Counted from the first letter of the stretch, positions 27,305 through 38,200 are shown. The stretch is 64,000 nt of DNA from Bacillota bacterium (GCA_023398335.1 JAEWSJ010000006.1:76710-140709), one strand, 5' to 3'. Notes: a model not told the origin generated them from the letters alone. Made by a program: numbers and translations.

Positions 27305-28312
27305 ATGGCAAGTAATTTTAAAGATAGAGTAACTATTTATGAAGTCGCAAAGGCTGCGGACGTTTCATTAGCAACTGTTTCAAGAGTAATTAATAGACAA
27401 AGTAATGTAACGGAAAAAACACGTCGCTTAGTTCAAGAAACAATTGAAAAATTAGGATATAAACCTAGTGCTTTAGCTCAAGGGTTGGCAACTAATAGAT
27501 CAACAAATATCGGTATTGTTTTACCAGGAACAAATTACGTTTATATTTGTAATATGCTTTCAGGTATGACTGATATTGCTAAAATATATGGTTATCAAAC
27601 GACATTATTTGTTGCAAGAAGAAATAAAGAAGATGCGGCCTCGGTTATCGAAAAGTTAATTACTTCTCATGTTGATGGAGCGGTTATATTTGATGATGAA
27701 CTTGATGAAACAGAAATCAAAACAATTCAAAAATACAATATTCCTCTTGTTGTTATTGGTCATGAAATGTCCGGTGACAACCTTTCTTCAATCACTCTTG
27801 ATTACAATTCCACTCTTATTGATATAGTAAAAAATTATTATGAAAACGAAAATGATAATATTAAGTTTTTAGATATATCTATGGCTGGTAATATGATGGA
27901 TAATTTAAGAGATTCTGTCCTTTCATATTCTAATTCTGTTGGTAAGAGCATTGAACTTATTCATTGTGATGATTCATACCAAAGATTATATTCAGATATG
28001 AAAGTATATTTTGAATCTGATACCCATCGTAAAGGCTTATTTATTTGTCCACGTGACTCTTTAGCTTGTGCTGTAATTAATGCAGCAACTGATTTAGGAG
28101 TTAAGGTACCTGAAGATGTTGAAGTTATTTCTGTTGTTGGTACTAAGTATTCATATATTGTAAGACCACAAGTCTCTTCTCTTGAAATTGATTTATTTGA
28201 AGTGGGAAGTATCGCTATGCGTATGTTGACAAAGTTATTGAAGGGAAATCTCGAACAAAAGGTTTATAGATTTAAATCTCAATTTGCTGTTAGAGGTTCA
28301 ACAAAGAAGTAA
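27305..28312 (+). CDS. LacI family regulator, CcpA-like
   Basis: 335 residues from the chosen ATG (MASNFKDRVT), which has AAGGATGG 6-8 bases upstream; the GTG 45 bases earlier lacks a ribosome binding site. The DNA-binding part TIYEVAKAADVSLATVSRVIN and the hinge KLGYKPSALAQGLA closely resemble CcpA, the Bacilli carbon catabolite regulator that acts with HPr-Ser-P. The sugar-binding-fold domain follows. A role in controlling the glycogen and pullulanase genes is possible but I did not find a convincing cre site. A TATAAT lies at 27246. Confidence 0.85.
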   Translation: MASNFKDRVTIYEVAKAADVSLATVSRVINRQSNVTEKTRRLVQETIEKLGYKPSALAQGLATNRSTNIGIVLPGTNYVYICNMLSGMTDIAKIYGYQTTLFVARRNKEDAASVIEKLITSHVDGAVIFDDELDETEIKTIQKYNIPLVVIGHEMSGDNLSSITLDYNSTLIDIVKNYYENENDNIKFLDISMAGNMMDNLRDSVLSYSNSVGKSIELIHCDDSYQRLYSDMKVYFESDTHRKGLFICPRDSLACAVINAATDLGVKVPEDVEVISVVGTKYSYIVRPQVSSLEIDLFEVGSIAMRMLTKLLKGNLEQKVYRFKSQFAVRGSTKK

Positions 28313-28339
28313 ATTATTTTCTTAAGGAGTTTTTAATTA

Positions 28340-30064
28340 ATGTTTTTACTAATAGAGAACCTTTTTAAAGAAGGTTGGTTTATAGCGGTTTTAGTTATTA
28401 GTGCAGTAGTATTTATCGCTCTAATTATTTTTGTGTCTTTTGTATTGACTCGCCGTAGAATGAGACATCAAGTTCGTGATTTGGAATATAAATACAATAA
28501 TATTCACGATACCTTCTCTATTGATTGTTCAAATATGATTAAAAGAATTGAAGTTATTTCTCAACATAACAAGGATTATGAACAAATATATATTTCTTCT
28601 CAAGAAAGATTCTCAAACATTTTAAATAGCAATGATAAATGCTGTTATTGCGCAGTGGATTCATTGAAAAAATTAATCGATGAAAAAGATTATAAAGAAC
28701 TTCCATCAATAATTGAGTCGACTCGCACATCGATGGACGAGTTTGATAAAGAATCAAAATTACTTAATTCTGATTTACAATCAATCATGAAGAAAGAAGA
28801 AGATTGCCGTTCTAAAATAGTTCCGTTAAAAGAAAAATTTAGAAATTTGAAGGAGTGGTATGAAAAAAATTCCACCGCTTTACTTTCATTATCTAAATCA
28901 TTCAATTTTCTTTTTAATCATATCTCATCTTTGTTTTCTACATTTGAAGACTTGTTAACGGAAGCTAAGTATAACGAAGCGTTAAAAAGTATTCCTGAGA
29001 TTGAAAAGTTGTTAAACGCAACAAACTTAGTTACTAATGATATTCCTTATCTCAATGCGTTAACTGATAAAGTAATCCCGGAAAAGATTAAAGAACTGAG
29101 TGATACTTATTTAGCGATGGAAAAAGAGAATTATCCTCTTCATAACTTACTTGTTAAATCGAAAATTGAAAAGATGAATGAAATTGTTAAGGATTGTAAA
29201 AACAAGCTTAATACTCTTTCTATTACTGGAGTAGGAGATAAACTTAACAGCATCAGTCTAGAAATAAGTAAAATATTCACTTTGTTTGATAAAGAAAAAG
29301 AAGCTAAAAAAGCTTTTGATAAAGAACAAGATTCTATCTCTAATTCGACATATGAAGCGGAAAAGCAATATGCTAATTTGAATCGTTCATTACCTACTTA
29401 TTCTAAAGCTTATGTTATTAATCAAACATATATTGATCAAATGCGAGTAATCAAAGATATGATCGATGATATGTCTACTAAAAAAAGAATGTTAGATATG
29501 TATCTAAATTCTTCTACTAAACAACCATATACAATTTTATTAAAGAATTTAAGAGATCTCCAAGATAAAATATCTAAAATTCAAAAAGCTTTTGATGATT
29601 TTCACGATTACCTATTAGGGTTAAAGAGAGATTGTGAGAAGAGCTTTAATTATGTTCGTTCAGCATATGTTCAATTGCGTAAGAGTGAATACAATGTTAG
29701 AAAAGTTGATGTTCAAGCTTTAAGTGATGTTATGGCTCCTCGTATTGAAATGGCAATAAATAAATTATCTAATTTAGATAATTCATTGCGTGTGACTCCA
29801 ATAGATGTTAATAAACTTAATTACAATTATAATGAAGCAGTTGAATATATTAATAACCTTAATAAGGATATTGCTGAGTGTGTTGATTTTTCAACAAAAG
29901 CAGAAGATGCTATTGTTTATGATAATAATATAAGAAGAAAAGCAACGGAAGTTTCACAACAACTTGAGGTTGCTGAAAAGTCTTTTTTGGAAGCTGATTT
30001 TACCCGCTCATATAATCAAGCTATTCAAATCTATAAAAAATGGGGAAATGAAGAAACTAAATGA
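28340..30064 (+). CDS. ezrA: Septation ring formation regulator EzrA
   Basis: 574 residues with one N-terminal membrane helix (about 15-37, outside-in) followed by a cytoplasmic, almost fully helical, spectrin-repeat-like region. EzrA spans the divisome and limits FtsZ ring formation in Bacilli. Length and topology match (B. subtilis EzrA 562). The order ezrA-cysteine desulfurase-thiI is the same as in B. subtilis, which strongly supports the call despite low sequence conservation. The stop overlaps the next start by four bases. Confidence 0.9.
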   Translation: MFLLIENLFKEGWFIAVLVISAVVFIALIIFVSFVLTRRRMRHQVRDLEYKYNNIHDTFSIDCSNMIKRIEVISQHNKDYEQIYISSQERFSNILNSNDKCCYCAVDSLKKLIDEKDYKELPSIIESTRTSMDEFDKESKLLNSDLQSIMKKEEDCRSKIVPLKEKFRNLKEWYEKNSTALLSLSKSFNFLFNHISSLFSTFEDLLTEAKYNEALKSIPEIEKLLNATNLVTNDIPYLNALTDKVIPEKIKELSDTYLAMEKENYPLHNLLVKSKIEKMNEIVKDCKNKLNTLSITGVGDKLNSISLEISKIFTLFDKEKEAKKAFDKEQDSISNSTYEAEKQYANLNRSLPTYSKAYVINQTYIDQMRVIKDMIDDMSTKKRMLDMYLNSSTKQPYTILLKNLRDLQDKISKIQKAFDDFHDYLLGLKRDCEKSFNYVRSAYVQLRKSEYNVRKVDVQALSDVMAPRIEMAINKLSNLDNSLRVTPIDVNKLNYNYNEAVEYINNLNKDIAECVDFSTKAEDAIVYDNNIRRKATEVSQQLEVAEKSFLEADFTRSYNQAIQIYKKWGNEETK

Positions 30065-31197
30065 TTTATTTTGATAATGCAGCCACAAGCATAGTTGATC
30101 CTAAAGTTTTAGATACATACGTAAAATTAGTTAATACATTAATTGGAAATCCAGCCGCTACCAATGGCAAAGGTTTAGAAGCTAATAATTACATAGAAAA
30201 AGCGCGTTTGCAAATTGCGTCATTTTTTAAGTTAAGTAATACACAAGAAATAATTTTCACTTCTGGCGCAACCGAATCTAATAACATTGCTATTCAAGGA
30301 ATTTGCGAACATTACAAAAACAAAGGACGTCATATTATTACTACTTCAGTAGAACACCCTTCGGTTAAAGGCGTTTTTACTCGCTTAGCGAAAGAAGGCT
30401 TTGAAGTTACTTATCTCAATGTTAATAAATTCGGAGAAATAAATTTAGATGAATTAAAATCTTCTTTAAGAAAAGATACTATATTAGTATCAATTATGGG
30501 TGTTAATAATGAAGTTGGAACTATATATCCTTTGAAAGAAATAAGTCAGATTGTTCATTCTTTATCCAGTGCGATATTTATGAGCGATGTTACGCAAGCA
30601 GTTGGTAAGACTAACATTGATTATTCTTTACTTGATGTTGCTACGATGTCATCACATAAGATTAAAGGATTAAAATCGATTGGATTGTTAATTAAGTCTA
30701 AGGGAGTTATTTTAAATCCGGTATTTAATGGCGGCAGTCAAGAACATGGAATTAGACCTGGAACTGAAAACGCACCATTAATTTGTTCCTTAGCTACCGC
30801 AATAAGACTTTATTTTAGTTCTTTTGCTGTAAGAGAAAAGAAAGCGCGAGAATTAAATAAGTATTTGCGTGACGAACTTAGTAAACTCAGCGATGAAGTT
30901 CAAATAGTATCTTCTTGTGACAGTTTACCTTTTATATTAAATTTTGTTTTATTAAAGCATAAGGCTTCGGTTATTGTTGAAGCTTTATCGAACAAAGATA
31001 TATACGTATCTACTAAATCGGCTTGCTCTGAACATGCACATGCGGATTCGAGCGTTTTAGAAGCTATGGGTTATTCAGAGAAGCAGGCTTCAAATGCTAT
31101 TAGATTAAGCTTTGAAGGTTCGGAAGAACTTGAGGATGGAAAGAAGTTTATTTCGGGCTTAAAAGAAGTGTTTAAGACGGTTAAAAGAGAGGAATAA
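30061..31197 (+). CDS. Cysteine desulfurase (NifS/IscS type, ThiI partner)
   Basis: 378-residue PLP enzyme releasing sulfur from cysteine as a persulfide. FTSGATESNN near 70, the PLP lysine in MSSHKIKGLKS near 200, and the catalytic cysteine in STKSACSEHAHA near 321 are visible. Its ATG overlaps the ezrA stop (ATGA) and thiI follows five bases after, so the sulfur probably goes to ThiI for tRNA 4-thiouridine, as with B. subtilis NifZ. Confidence 0.93.
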   Translation: MIYFDNAATSIVDPKVLDTYVKLVNTLIGNPAATNGKGLEANNYIEKARLQIASFFKLSNTQEIIFTSGATESNNIAIQGICEHYKNKGRHIITTSVEHPSVKGVFTRLAKEGFEVTYLNVNKFGEINLDELKSSLRKDTILVSIMGVNNEVGTIYPLKEISQIVHSLSSAIFMSDVTQAVGKTNIDYSLLDVATMSSHKIKGLKSIGLLIKSKGVILNPVFNGGSQEHGIRPGTENAPLICSLATAIRLYFSSFAVREKKARELNKYLRDELSKLSDEVQIVSSCDSLPFILNFVLLKHKASVIVEALSNKDIYVSTKSACSEHAHADSSVLEAMGYSEKQASNAIRLSFEGSEELEDGKKFISGLKEVFKTVKREE

Positions 31198-31202
31198 ATC
31201 AT

Positions 31203-32390
31203 ATGAATTATTCGGAAGACATTGTAATGGTACGCTTTGGTGAGTTATCGACAAAAGGGAAAAACATCAAAGATTTCATAAAAAAATTAGGGCAAAATAT
31301 CAAGGAAGCTTTAAAGGATGTAAAGGGTTTAACATATGAAATGAGACATGATCATATTTATATTGAACTTCATTCTGTCCCATTTGATGATGTCAAAGAC
31401 ATCATTGCGAAAGTGCCAGGCTTAACTTCATTTTCTTTAGTTGAATCTTTACCTAGAGATATTGATGTAATTAAAGCTAAGGCCTTAGATATGGCGCGTG
31501 AAAGTGATGCTAAATCTTTTAAAGTCATTACTAAAAGAGTCGATAAGTTATTTTCTTATCATTCAGATGATATTAATAGACAAGTTGCTGGCTTAATTCT
31601 TTCAACATTAAACGGAAAGATGAAAGTTGATGTCCATGATCCTGAGCTAAAAATAAACATTACCATTAGAGAAGATGTTGTATATATGTATTCTAAAGTT
31701 TATGAAGGAATTGGCGGTTATCCGGTTGGAGTAGCTGGTAAAGGCTTGATGTTGATTTCTGGCGGCATTGATTCTCCTGTAGCGTCATATTTAATGATGA
31801 AAAGAGGAGTCAAACTTGAGATGATTCATTTTGCTGCCCCACCATATACCTCGGATCAAGTTTTAGTAAAAATCGAAGATTTGGTTCATAAATTAAATAT
31901 CTATCAACCAGCGGTAAAGTTATATATTGTTCCGTTTACTAAGATTCAAGAAAAAATCTATGAAGTTGCAGGAAGTTCTTACGCGATTACTATTATGCGT
32001 CGTATCATGCTTCAAATTGCAGCTAGAGTCGCGTGTGCTCATAAGGACTTAGTATTAGGCTCTGGTGAAAGCATTGGTCAAGTTGCCTCACAGACGCTTC
32101 ATTCAATGCGTGCTATTGAAGAAGTGCTTAGAATGCCACTTATTCGTCCACTTGCAACTTACGATAAGGTTGACATTATTAAGATAGCAAAGCAAATAGA
32201 TACTTATGATATCTCTATTCGACCATTTGAAGATTGCTGCACTATTTTTAAAGTGGTAAATCCAACTACAAAACCAAGTATGGAAAAAATACAAGAGATT
32301 GAATCAAAATTTGATTTTCAACCTCTTATTAGAGAAGCAATTGATAATATTGAATCAAGACTTATTAAAAAAGAAGAAGAGTTATTTTAA
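31203..32390 (+). CDS. thiI: tRNA 4-thiouridine synthase ThiI
   Basis: 395 residues: N-terminal ferredoxin-like plus THUMP region (1-165) and the PP-loop ATPase LISGGIDSPVASYLMMKRG near 178. It adenylates U8 of tRNA and receives sulfur from the desulfurase encoded just upstream. The C-terminal rhodanese domain of E. coli ThiI is absent, as normal in Firmicutes. It closes the ezrA operon. Confidence 0.95.
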   Translation: MNYSEDIVMVRFGELSTKGKNIKDFIKKLGQNIKEALKDVKGLTYEMRHDHIYIELHSVPFDDVKDIIAKVPGLTSFSLVESLPRDIDVIKAKALDMARESDAKSFKVITKRVDKLFSYHSDDINRQVAGLILSTLNGKMKVDVHDPELKINITIREDVVYMYSKVYEGIGGYPVGVAGKGLMLISGGIDSPVASYLMMKRGVKLEMIHFAAPPYTSDQVLVKIEDLVHKLNIYQPAVKLYIVPFTKIQEKIYEVAGSSYAITIMRRIMLQIAARVACAHKDLVLGSGESIGQVASQTLHSMRAIEEVLRMPLIRPLATYDKVDIIKIAKQIDTYDISIRPFEDCCTIFKVVNPTTKPSMEKIQEIESKFDFQPLIREAIDNIESRLIKKEEELF

Positions 32391-32408
32391 ACCCTTCTTC
32401 CTTTTTTT
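32373..32408 (+). terminator. Terminator after thiI
   Basis: GAAGAAG (inside the last thiI codons) pairs with CTTCTTC (32394-32400), followed by C and T7. The stem overlaps the stop codon. Confidence 0.65.
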
Positions 32409-33822
32409 ATCCTTGGTTGAATGTCGTATACATAGATGTTATTGTAGGCCAAGTTCGAACTTTACCTATAACATCATCTACTCTATTGTTCACGCCAGTA
32501 CTATTACCCTTTGTTCGCATGATTGTCATATTAAACCACTCGGAGTCTTTTAGTTTAGTAGTGTTGTTTGACCCTTTTACAAATACTTTTCCTGTTCCGT
32601 CAGCACGTACAGTAATTATTCCATTTAAGGATTCAAATTTCTTAGATGGATATAATTTTCCATTGGTTGTTTCATATTTAACAACGGAGGTTACAAATAC
32701 ATTTGTTGTGTATTTTGCAATATGGTTGATGAAATCTTGAGTAGGAAATTGATTATCAGTATTATTGGAATATTCATCACTTCCTACGCAGCAACAAACT
32801 GCGCAAATTTCTGGAGTAATTTGACTTAATAATACTTCGTTTGAAGATGTCTTTGAACCATGATGTCCGCCTTTAAATAGTTTGACATGAGGTAAATTAC
32901 CATTGGATGCATAATAATTTGCCATCTTAGTTTCACCATCTTGTTCTAAGTCTCCGGTAAACATAAAATGATTATTTTCACCCTGATTAATCATTACTGA
33001 GACGGAGTAATTATTTTCGTCTGAACTTGTGTTGAAATAATAGTAGTTATATAGAATATCCATTGATATAGTATCTGTTAATTCAATATGGTTATATGAA
33101 TTTGGTTCATATTTATCTGTTGTTGTATTTTTTGTGAAATAATAATCTGCTGTGTGATGAATAGTGCCTTCTGAGACTAATTCATTTCTTTTTGAAATAT
33201 AAGCTTTACTAATGTTTGAATTAGTATTCTTTAGTGAAAAATCAATGATGTTTTTAATCTCGTATCTGTAGAATATTCCATCCCCATTTTTATTATCAAA
33301 ACAAGCAATATGATCTTCATGTGCATGTGTGGCGACAACATATTCTAGAACTCCATCATCGCAGTTTTTATCGATAAAATTATCGATGGTTTTCAATGAA
33401 TCTACTTTACTTCCAGCATCAATTAGTATATCGATGTCACCTGCTTTAATAAAAACAGAATCTCCCGCATTATAATTTCCAAATTCTAAGAAGTTAATTG
33501 ATAAATCATCATATAGCAATTCATCAACATGTGATGTACTAGTTGAAGGAGATGTCGTAGGATTACTGGTGCTTGGTGAAGAAGTAGGTGTTCCCGTAGT
33601 CGAGACACTTGTTAATGGATTTTAAGTAGTTGGATCAGTAGTAGATTGAGGTGTACTACCTATTGTTGTTGATGTTAAGCTAGTTCCTTCATTTGTAACA
33701 GAAGTAGGAATAGATGAACTAATACTAGGAACATCTGAATTCTTAATTCCGCCTAACTGACAGGAAGATAACGAAATAATAAATATCCCTACTAATGCAA
33801 ATATAAGTTTGTTTCTTTTCAT
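32407..33822 (-). pseudogene. ComEC-like metallo-beta-lactamase-fold lipoprotein with an internal stop
   Basis: Read leftward from ATG at 33822 there is a lipoprotein signal (ISLSSCQ) and a Ser/Thr/Pro-rich linker. A TAA at 33624-33622 (codon 67) interrupts it. The same frame then continues, still Ser/Thr/Pro-rich (NPLTSVSTTGTPTSSPSTS), into a 370-residue hydrolase with THAHEDHI (metal site), FTGDLEQDGETK and KGGHHGSKTSS, as in the C-terminal domain of ComEC and secreted relatives. The reading is one gene of 471 codons with a single nonsense codon. No good start or ribosome binding site sits after the stop. It could also be a sequencing error or recoding. Confidence 0.8.
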
Positions 33823-33849
33823 AAATTATCTCCTCCATTTTATTATACT

Positions 33850-33880
33850 AAAAAACCACACTTCAAAGCGATGTGTGGTT
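33850..33880 (-). terminator. Terminator of the infC-rpmI-rplT operon
   Basis: On the minus strand AACCACAC pairs with GTGTGGTT across an 11-base loop, followed by a T5-6 run. Confidence 0.85.
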
Positions 33881-33895
33881 AAGTTTAAATAGAAA

Positions 33896-34252
33896 TTATT
33901 TTGCTAAAGCTTTTTTAGCTTGTTCAACTAAATTAGCAAAAGCTTTTTCATCTGCAATGGCGATTTCGGATAACATCTTTCTGTTAAGATTGATATTAGC
34001 TTTCTTTAAGCCATTCATAAATCTTGAATAAGAAATATTTTCTTTATGGCAAGCAGCATTAATTCTGGTAATCCATAATTTGCGGAAATCACGTTTGATT
34101 AATCTTCTGCTGACATATGAATATGCTAAAGCTTTAATTCTTGCTTCATTAGCTGTACGGAATAAACGATGTTTACTGCCGAAGTAGCCGCTAGCGAATT
34201 TTAAAACTTTCTTTCTTCTTGCGTGTGTAATTGTTCCACCTTTAACTCTCAT
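33896..34252 (-). CDS. rplT: 50S ribosomal protein L20
   Basis: 118-residue basic protein ([37 protein letters not shown]) that binds 23S rRNA and is needed early in 50S assembly. In Bacilli L20 also represses its own operon by binding the leader; a leader hairpin is present upstream of infC. Third gene of infC-rpmI-rplT. Confidence 0.98.
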   Translation of the reverse strand: MRVKGGTITHARRKKVLKFASGYFGSKHRLFRTANEARIKALAYSYVSRRLIKRDFRKLWITRINAACHKENISYSRFMNGLKKANINLNRKMLSEIAIADEKAFANLVEQAKKALAK

Positions 34253-34270
34253 TTTAAATTCTCCCTTTCA

Positions 34271-34471
34271 TTATCTAGCGATAAGACGGCTTAAACGTCT
34301 TGTATCTGCTCTGCTCATTAAGCTGGATTTACGTAAATGTCTCTTTCTCTTTTGAGATTTGCTTAATGCTAAGTGAGAAGTATTTTGGTTACCTCTCTTG
34401 ATTTTGCCTGATGCTGTAACTTTGAAACGTTTGGCAACTGCACGTTTTGTCTTCATTTTAACTTTTGACAT
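34271..34471 (-). CDS. rpmI: 50S ribosomal protein L35
   Basis: 66 residues, highly basic, with KMKTKRAVAKRFKVTASGKIKR at the N-terminus and LRKSSLMSRADTRRLSRL at the C-terminus, as in L35. Preceded by GGAGG and 12 bases after infC. Confidence 0.97.
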   Translation of the reverse strand: MSKVKMKTKRAVAKRFKVTASGKIKRGNQNTSHLALSKSQKRKRHLRKSSLMSRADTRRLSRLIAR

Positions 34472-34483
34472 CGAAATTTCCTC

Positions 34484-35035
34484 CTATTTCTTTTTGATCG
34501 GTGACATGTAGCAGAAGTATTGTCTGCCTTCTAATGTTGGTTGTTTATCGACAATACCAATGTCTTTGAGCATATCAATCATTTTGTTTAATGCTTCAGC
34601 GGCGGTATCGGTTTTTGTAACCATTCTTCCTTTTAAGAAGACTGTTAACTTTAATCTCCAACCTTTTGCTAAAAGTTTAGCGGATTGATTAACTTTTGTT
34701 TCAATATCATGCGCGCTTGTTAATGGTGTAATCTTGATTTCCTTGATTAAATCTGGGCGAGCTTGTTTTGATTTATTCTCACGTTCTTGCTTCTTTTTGT
34801 CAAACTTGAACTTTGAATAGTTCATAATCTTACATACAGCTGGTTTAGCACCAGGAGCAATACAAAATAAATCTAAATTTTGTTCTTCAGCAAGTTGTAA
34901 CCCTTCGCGTTTAGACATGACTCCAAGTTTCTGTCCGTCATTTCCAATTACTAAGATTTGCGAGAATGGAATGTTCTCATTGACTAATTCTTTTGGACCT
35001 TTCCTTAATGGTGGTCTTTGATCTGGTATAAAGAT
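34484..35035 (-). CDS. infC: Translation initiation factor IF-3, probable AUC start
   Basis: IF-3 keeps 30S subunits free and checks start codon and initiator tRNA. The first ATG in frame gives only 144 residues and lacks the family N-terminus. The frame is open further upstream and encodes LVNENIPFSQILVIGNDGQKLGVMS, the normal IF-3 beginning. An AGGAGG sits 8 bases before an ATC at 35035-35033, with no ATG, GTG or TTG in a usable position. The start is therefore probably AUC (or the AUA two codons on), giving about 183 residues. Rare starts in infC let IF-3 repress its own translation (known for AUU). Confidence 0.9.
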   Translation of the reverse strand: MFIPDQRPPLRKGPKELVNENIPFSQILVIGNDGQKLGVMSKREGLQLAEEQNLDLFCIAPGAKPAVCKIMNYSKFKFDKKKQERENKSKQARPDLIKEIKITPLTSAHDIETKVNQSAKLLAKGWRLKLTVFLKGRMVTKTDTAAEALNKMIDMLKDIGIVDKQPTLEGRQYFCYMSPIKKK

Positions 35036-35044
35036 AAGCGTTAC

Positions 35045-35180
35045 CTCCTAATTCAAATAAAAGCGGGACAACATTCGTTATCCCGCTATAATTCCTAGAT
35101 ATTTTATCTGTGGCATTTACCTATTCAAACTTACTTGAATCAGGTGTGAGTGGGAACTCGAACTTTCCGTGATTTATTTT
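35045..35180 (-). promoter_or_regulatory. L20-type leader with terminator-like hairpin
   Basis: Between promoter and infC, the transcript has a hairpin GCGGGATAAC/GTTGTCCCGC (35086-35063, loop GAAT) followed by TTTTATTT, i.e. an attenuator. Upstream of it, TTGAATAGGTAAATGCCACAG and a paired region near 35145 form the rest of the leader. By analogy with the B. subtilis infC leader, L20 binding would promote termination. Confidence 0.75.
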
Positions 35181-35188
35181 ACTTAATA

Positions 35189-35217
35189 ATCATACATTAC
35201 TTGAGTGATTGTGTCAA
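35189..35217 (-). promoter_or_regulatory. Promoter of infC-rpmI-rplT
   Basis: On the minus strand TTGACA (35217-35212), 17 bases, TATGAT (35194-35189): near-consensus. Confidence 0.85.
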
Positions 35218-35238
35218 CACTATTTTATTACTGCTTGT

Positions 35239-38200
35239 TTAATATTCTGTAATAACATTATTAACATAATGCCAATATATATATCCAGCGACATCTGGGG
35301 TTCCTTCTGAGTAGAAAACCATTTTTGCAGAACTTGGAGTCCCGTCAAACCAGGAAGTGCTGATGCTATTATTGTCTTTTAGTGTTGTGTACTGATTCAA
35401 CGTTGATTTTAAATATACTCTTGAAAGTGATGTACATCCTGAAAATATTGTGTTGTTCATTTTAATATCTTTGTTAAGTACTACAACATGAACAAGCGCT
35501 GTACAATTTTTGAAAAGATTGTTATTTAGTAATGTTACCTTTTCTGGAATGTAGAAGTAGTTCGCGGTATCTGCTGATGTTCTATTAAGTCGTGTACATC
35601 CATTGAATGCGTTTGGCTCAAGAGTTAACGCTGTTGTTGATGTAGGGAAAATAAAAGTAGTTAAATATGCACATTTTTCAAATGCATTTGAATTGATTTT
35701 ACTTAGTTTTGAACAAGCAGATAAATCTACTACTGTAAAATTTGAGTTTGTACATCCGGAAAACGCTGAGGTACCGATTAAATTAAAATTCGCATTTGCA
35801 CTGCTAAATTTTATGGAATATAAAGCAGTATCTCCTTGGAAAGCAGACTGTCTAATTGCAATCAATGATGTCGCACCGGTAAAATCTGCCGTAGCAAGAC
35901 TAGTACACCCGCTGAATGCGTTTAAATTAATATTTTTTAAAGATGTTACTCCGGAAAAAGATATTGATTTTATAGAAGTACATGACATAAATGCCGAATC
36001 ATTAATAGCATTTAATTTAGAAGCGTTCGTAAATGTGATAGTTGAAATAGAAGAACACGATCTAAAAGAATTATTATTAATGGTAACTAAATTTGAAGCT
36101 GATGAAAAATTCAAATTTGTAATCGAAGAACATGATTGAAATGCAGAAGTATCAATCATTGTTATTGCAGAAGGAATTTTTATTGTAGAAGTAGCGCTTG
36201 TACCAGTGGTGAGACCTTTTAAGCTTGAACAAGATAAAAATGCGTTGCTATTAATTGAAGTAACACTTGTAGGAAAGTTATATACCGCTATTAAATTACT
36301 GCAATTTTTAAATGTTTCAAAATTTATTACTGTTATAGCTGAACTTTGTAAGTCAACGTAATTGATTTTTGTACATCCGGTGAAAACTTCACCAGTATGG
36401 TTTCCATATCTTTTTCCTAATTCAAGTAATTCTTTTGGTAATTTTATAGTTCCTGTACTAATATTGCTTAATTCAGCTTCTGTTGGTGCAATTTTTGTTA
36501 AGGCTTTGCAACCCCAAAACGCAACAGTACCTATAATTGTAACTGTATCTGGAATTACAACTGTAGCAATACTATCGCACTGGTCAAACATAAATCCAGG
36601 AACGATTTTTAATCCTGAAGGTAAATATAAAGATGGTAAAGTTTTACATCCTCTTAAACAATATGAACCTAAGAATGGATTAGCTTCATCTTCTGTATCA
36701 ATTTTAATAGGTAAATCAAATGTTGTCATACTAGTAGCTCCATAGAAAGAAAAGTTTCCTAGGTGAGCTAATTTGCTTGTTGATCGATTAGTAAGTTTAA
36801 AACTTTTTAGTTTTGTACCATTATATGAAAAGCCATTTATGTCAGATTCTACTCCAGCAAAAGCGGCTGCTCCAATAGATTCAAGAGTGCTTGGGGCTTC
36901 AAGATAGACAAATAATGTATTAACGAAAGCATAGTTATAAATTGCAGTAGTATTATCCTTAATTAAATATGTATATGTAGTTGTAGTAAACCATGATGTT
37001 GTTGAGCTCTTACTATTTAGATACATTCCAAACGAAGTTAGCAATGTATAAGTTGTATTATCAACATTTTTCTTATATATAACAGGAGGATAAAATGTTA
37101 CAGAATTAATTGTTACTGAATCAGTCCCCACATAAGTTGTATTTCCAGAATTAATTTGAAAGCTTGTTATTTTGTCGCAATATTTAAATGCAGTAATTAT
37201 ATTCTTAGCTGTAGTATCGCCGGAACTATCATAATATCTTTGCGTATAATCTGTTTCGCCGAGATAACTAACGTTTTCCCCAATAGAAACATAATTTAGT
37301 ATTGATTGGAAAAAAGCGTATTTTCCAATCGAAGTTATACTTGAAGCAAAGTCACTGACGGATGTTGAACCAGTAGTGAATAAATTTAGTGATTTGCAGT
37401 TTGCAAATGCTGCTGTTCCAATAGTTTTAAGATTTGTTGTACCTGTGGTCACTTTTGTAATAGAAGTGTTAAAAAAAGCATAGTTGCATATTGTTGTAAC
37501 TGGTAAACTTTCTAAAGTGTCTGGAATTGTTATATTTGTTCCTGATAAATACTGTGTAATCCATATTTCGGTTCCACTATTTGCTTTTACATATCTATAT
37601 TGTCCGTTATACGTATATACTCCATCTGCGAAAGAACTAATTGAGTATGTTATAAGCATATTCTGAACTTTAAATACTGAGATTGTTGTTCCTCCACGTG
37701 TATAACTTAATTCATATCCGCTTCCATTCGTAAGAGTATCTTTGCTCAAAACTAAGTTGGAGTTAGCGTTATTTATACCACTATCATTATCTCCTGGCGT
37801 ATAGGTAAAATTATGATTAGCATCAGCAAAAGCAGTATATAAAACAGCTTTATAATGATTGCTAAAGATGAAATTAGATAGTGTAATCTTGTTGTTTGTT
37901 ACTGGTAAATATACATAGCTTAATACTGAATTAGAAGAAGTATTAATAGAAAAGGCGTAATTTCCTATTGATGTGATATTTTTACTTAACGAAATATAAG
38001 TAACACTTGAGCAGTTATTAAAAGCATACTCACTTATAATTACTTTGCTACTTGTATTTGTATTACTATTAAATGAAATAGAAGAGAATTTTCCGCAACC
38101 AAAGGCATTCTTCATAATGGTTAATTCTGTGTTAGGAACTGGAAATACTAATGAATAGCTGGTTCCTTGAATATTTAAATTATAAAATGCGTTTTCACCA

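Noticed and set aside
32407..33519. Hydrolase as an independent gene starting at TTG 33519
   Set aside because: The TTG has no ribosome binding site and the open frame continues upstream into linker sequence to the TAA at 33624-33622.
35603..36745. Two plus-strand open frames of 178 and 127 codons
   Set aside because: Antisense shadows of the repetitive LRR gene; composition mirrors the repeats and there are no start signals.
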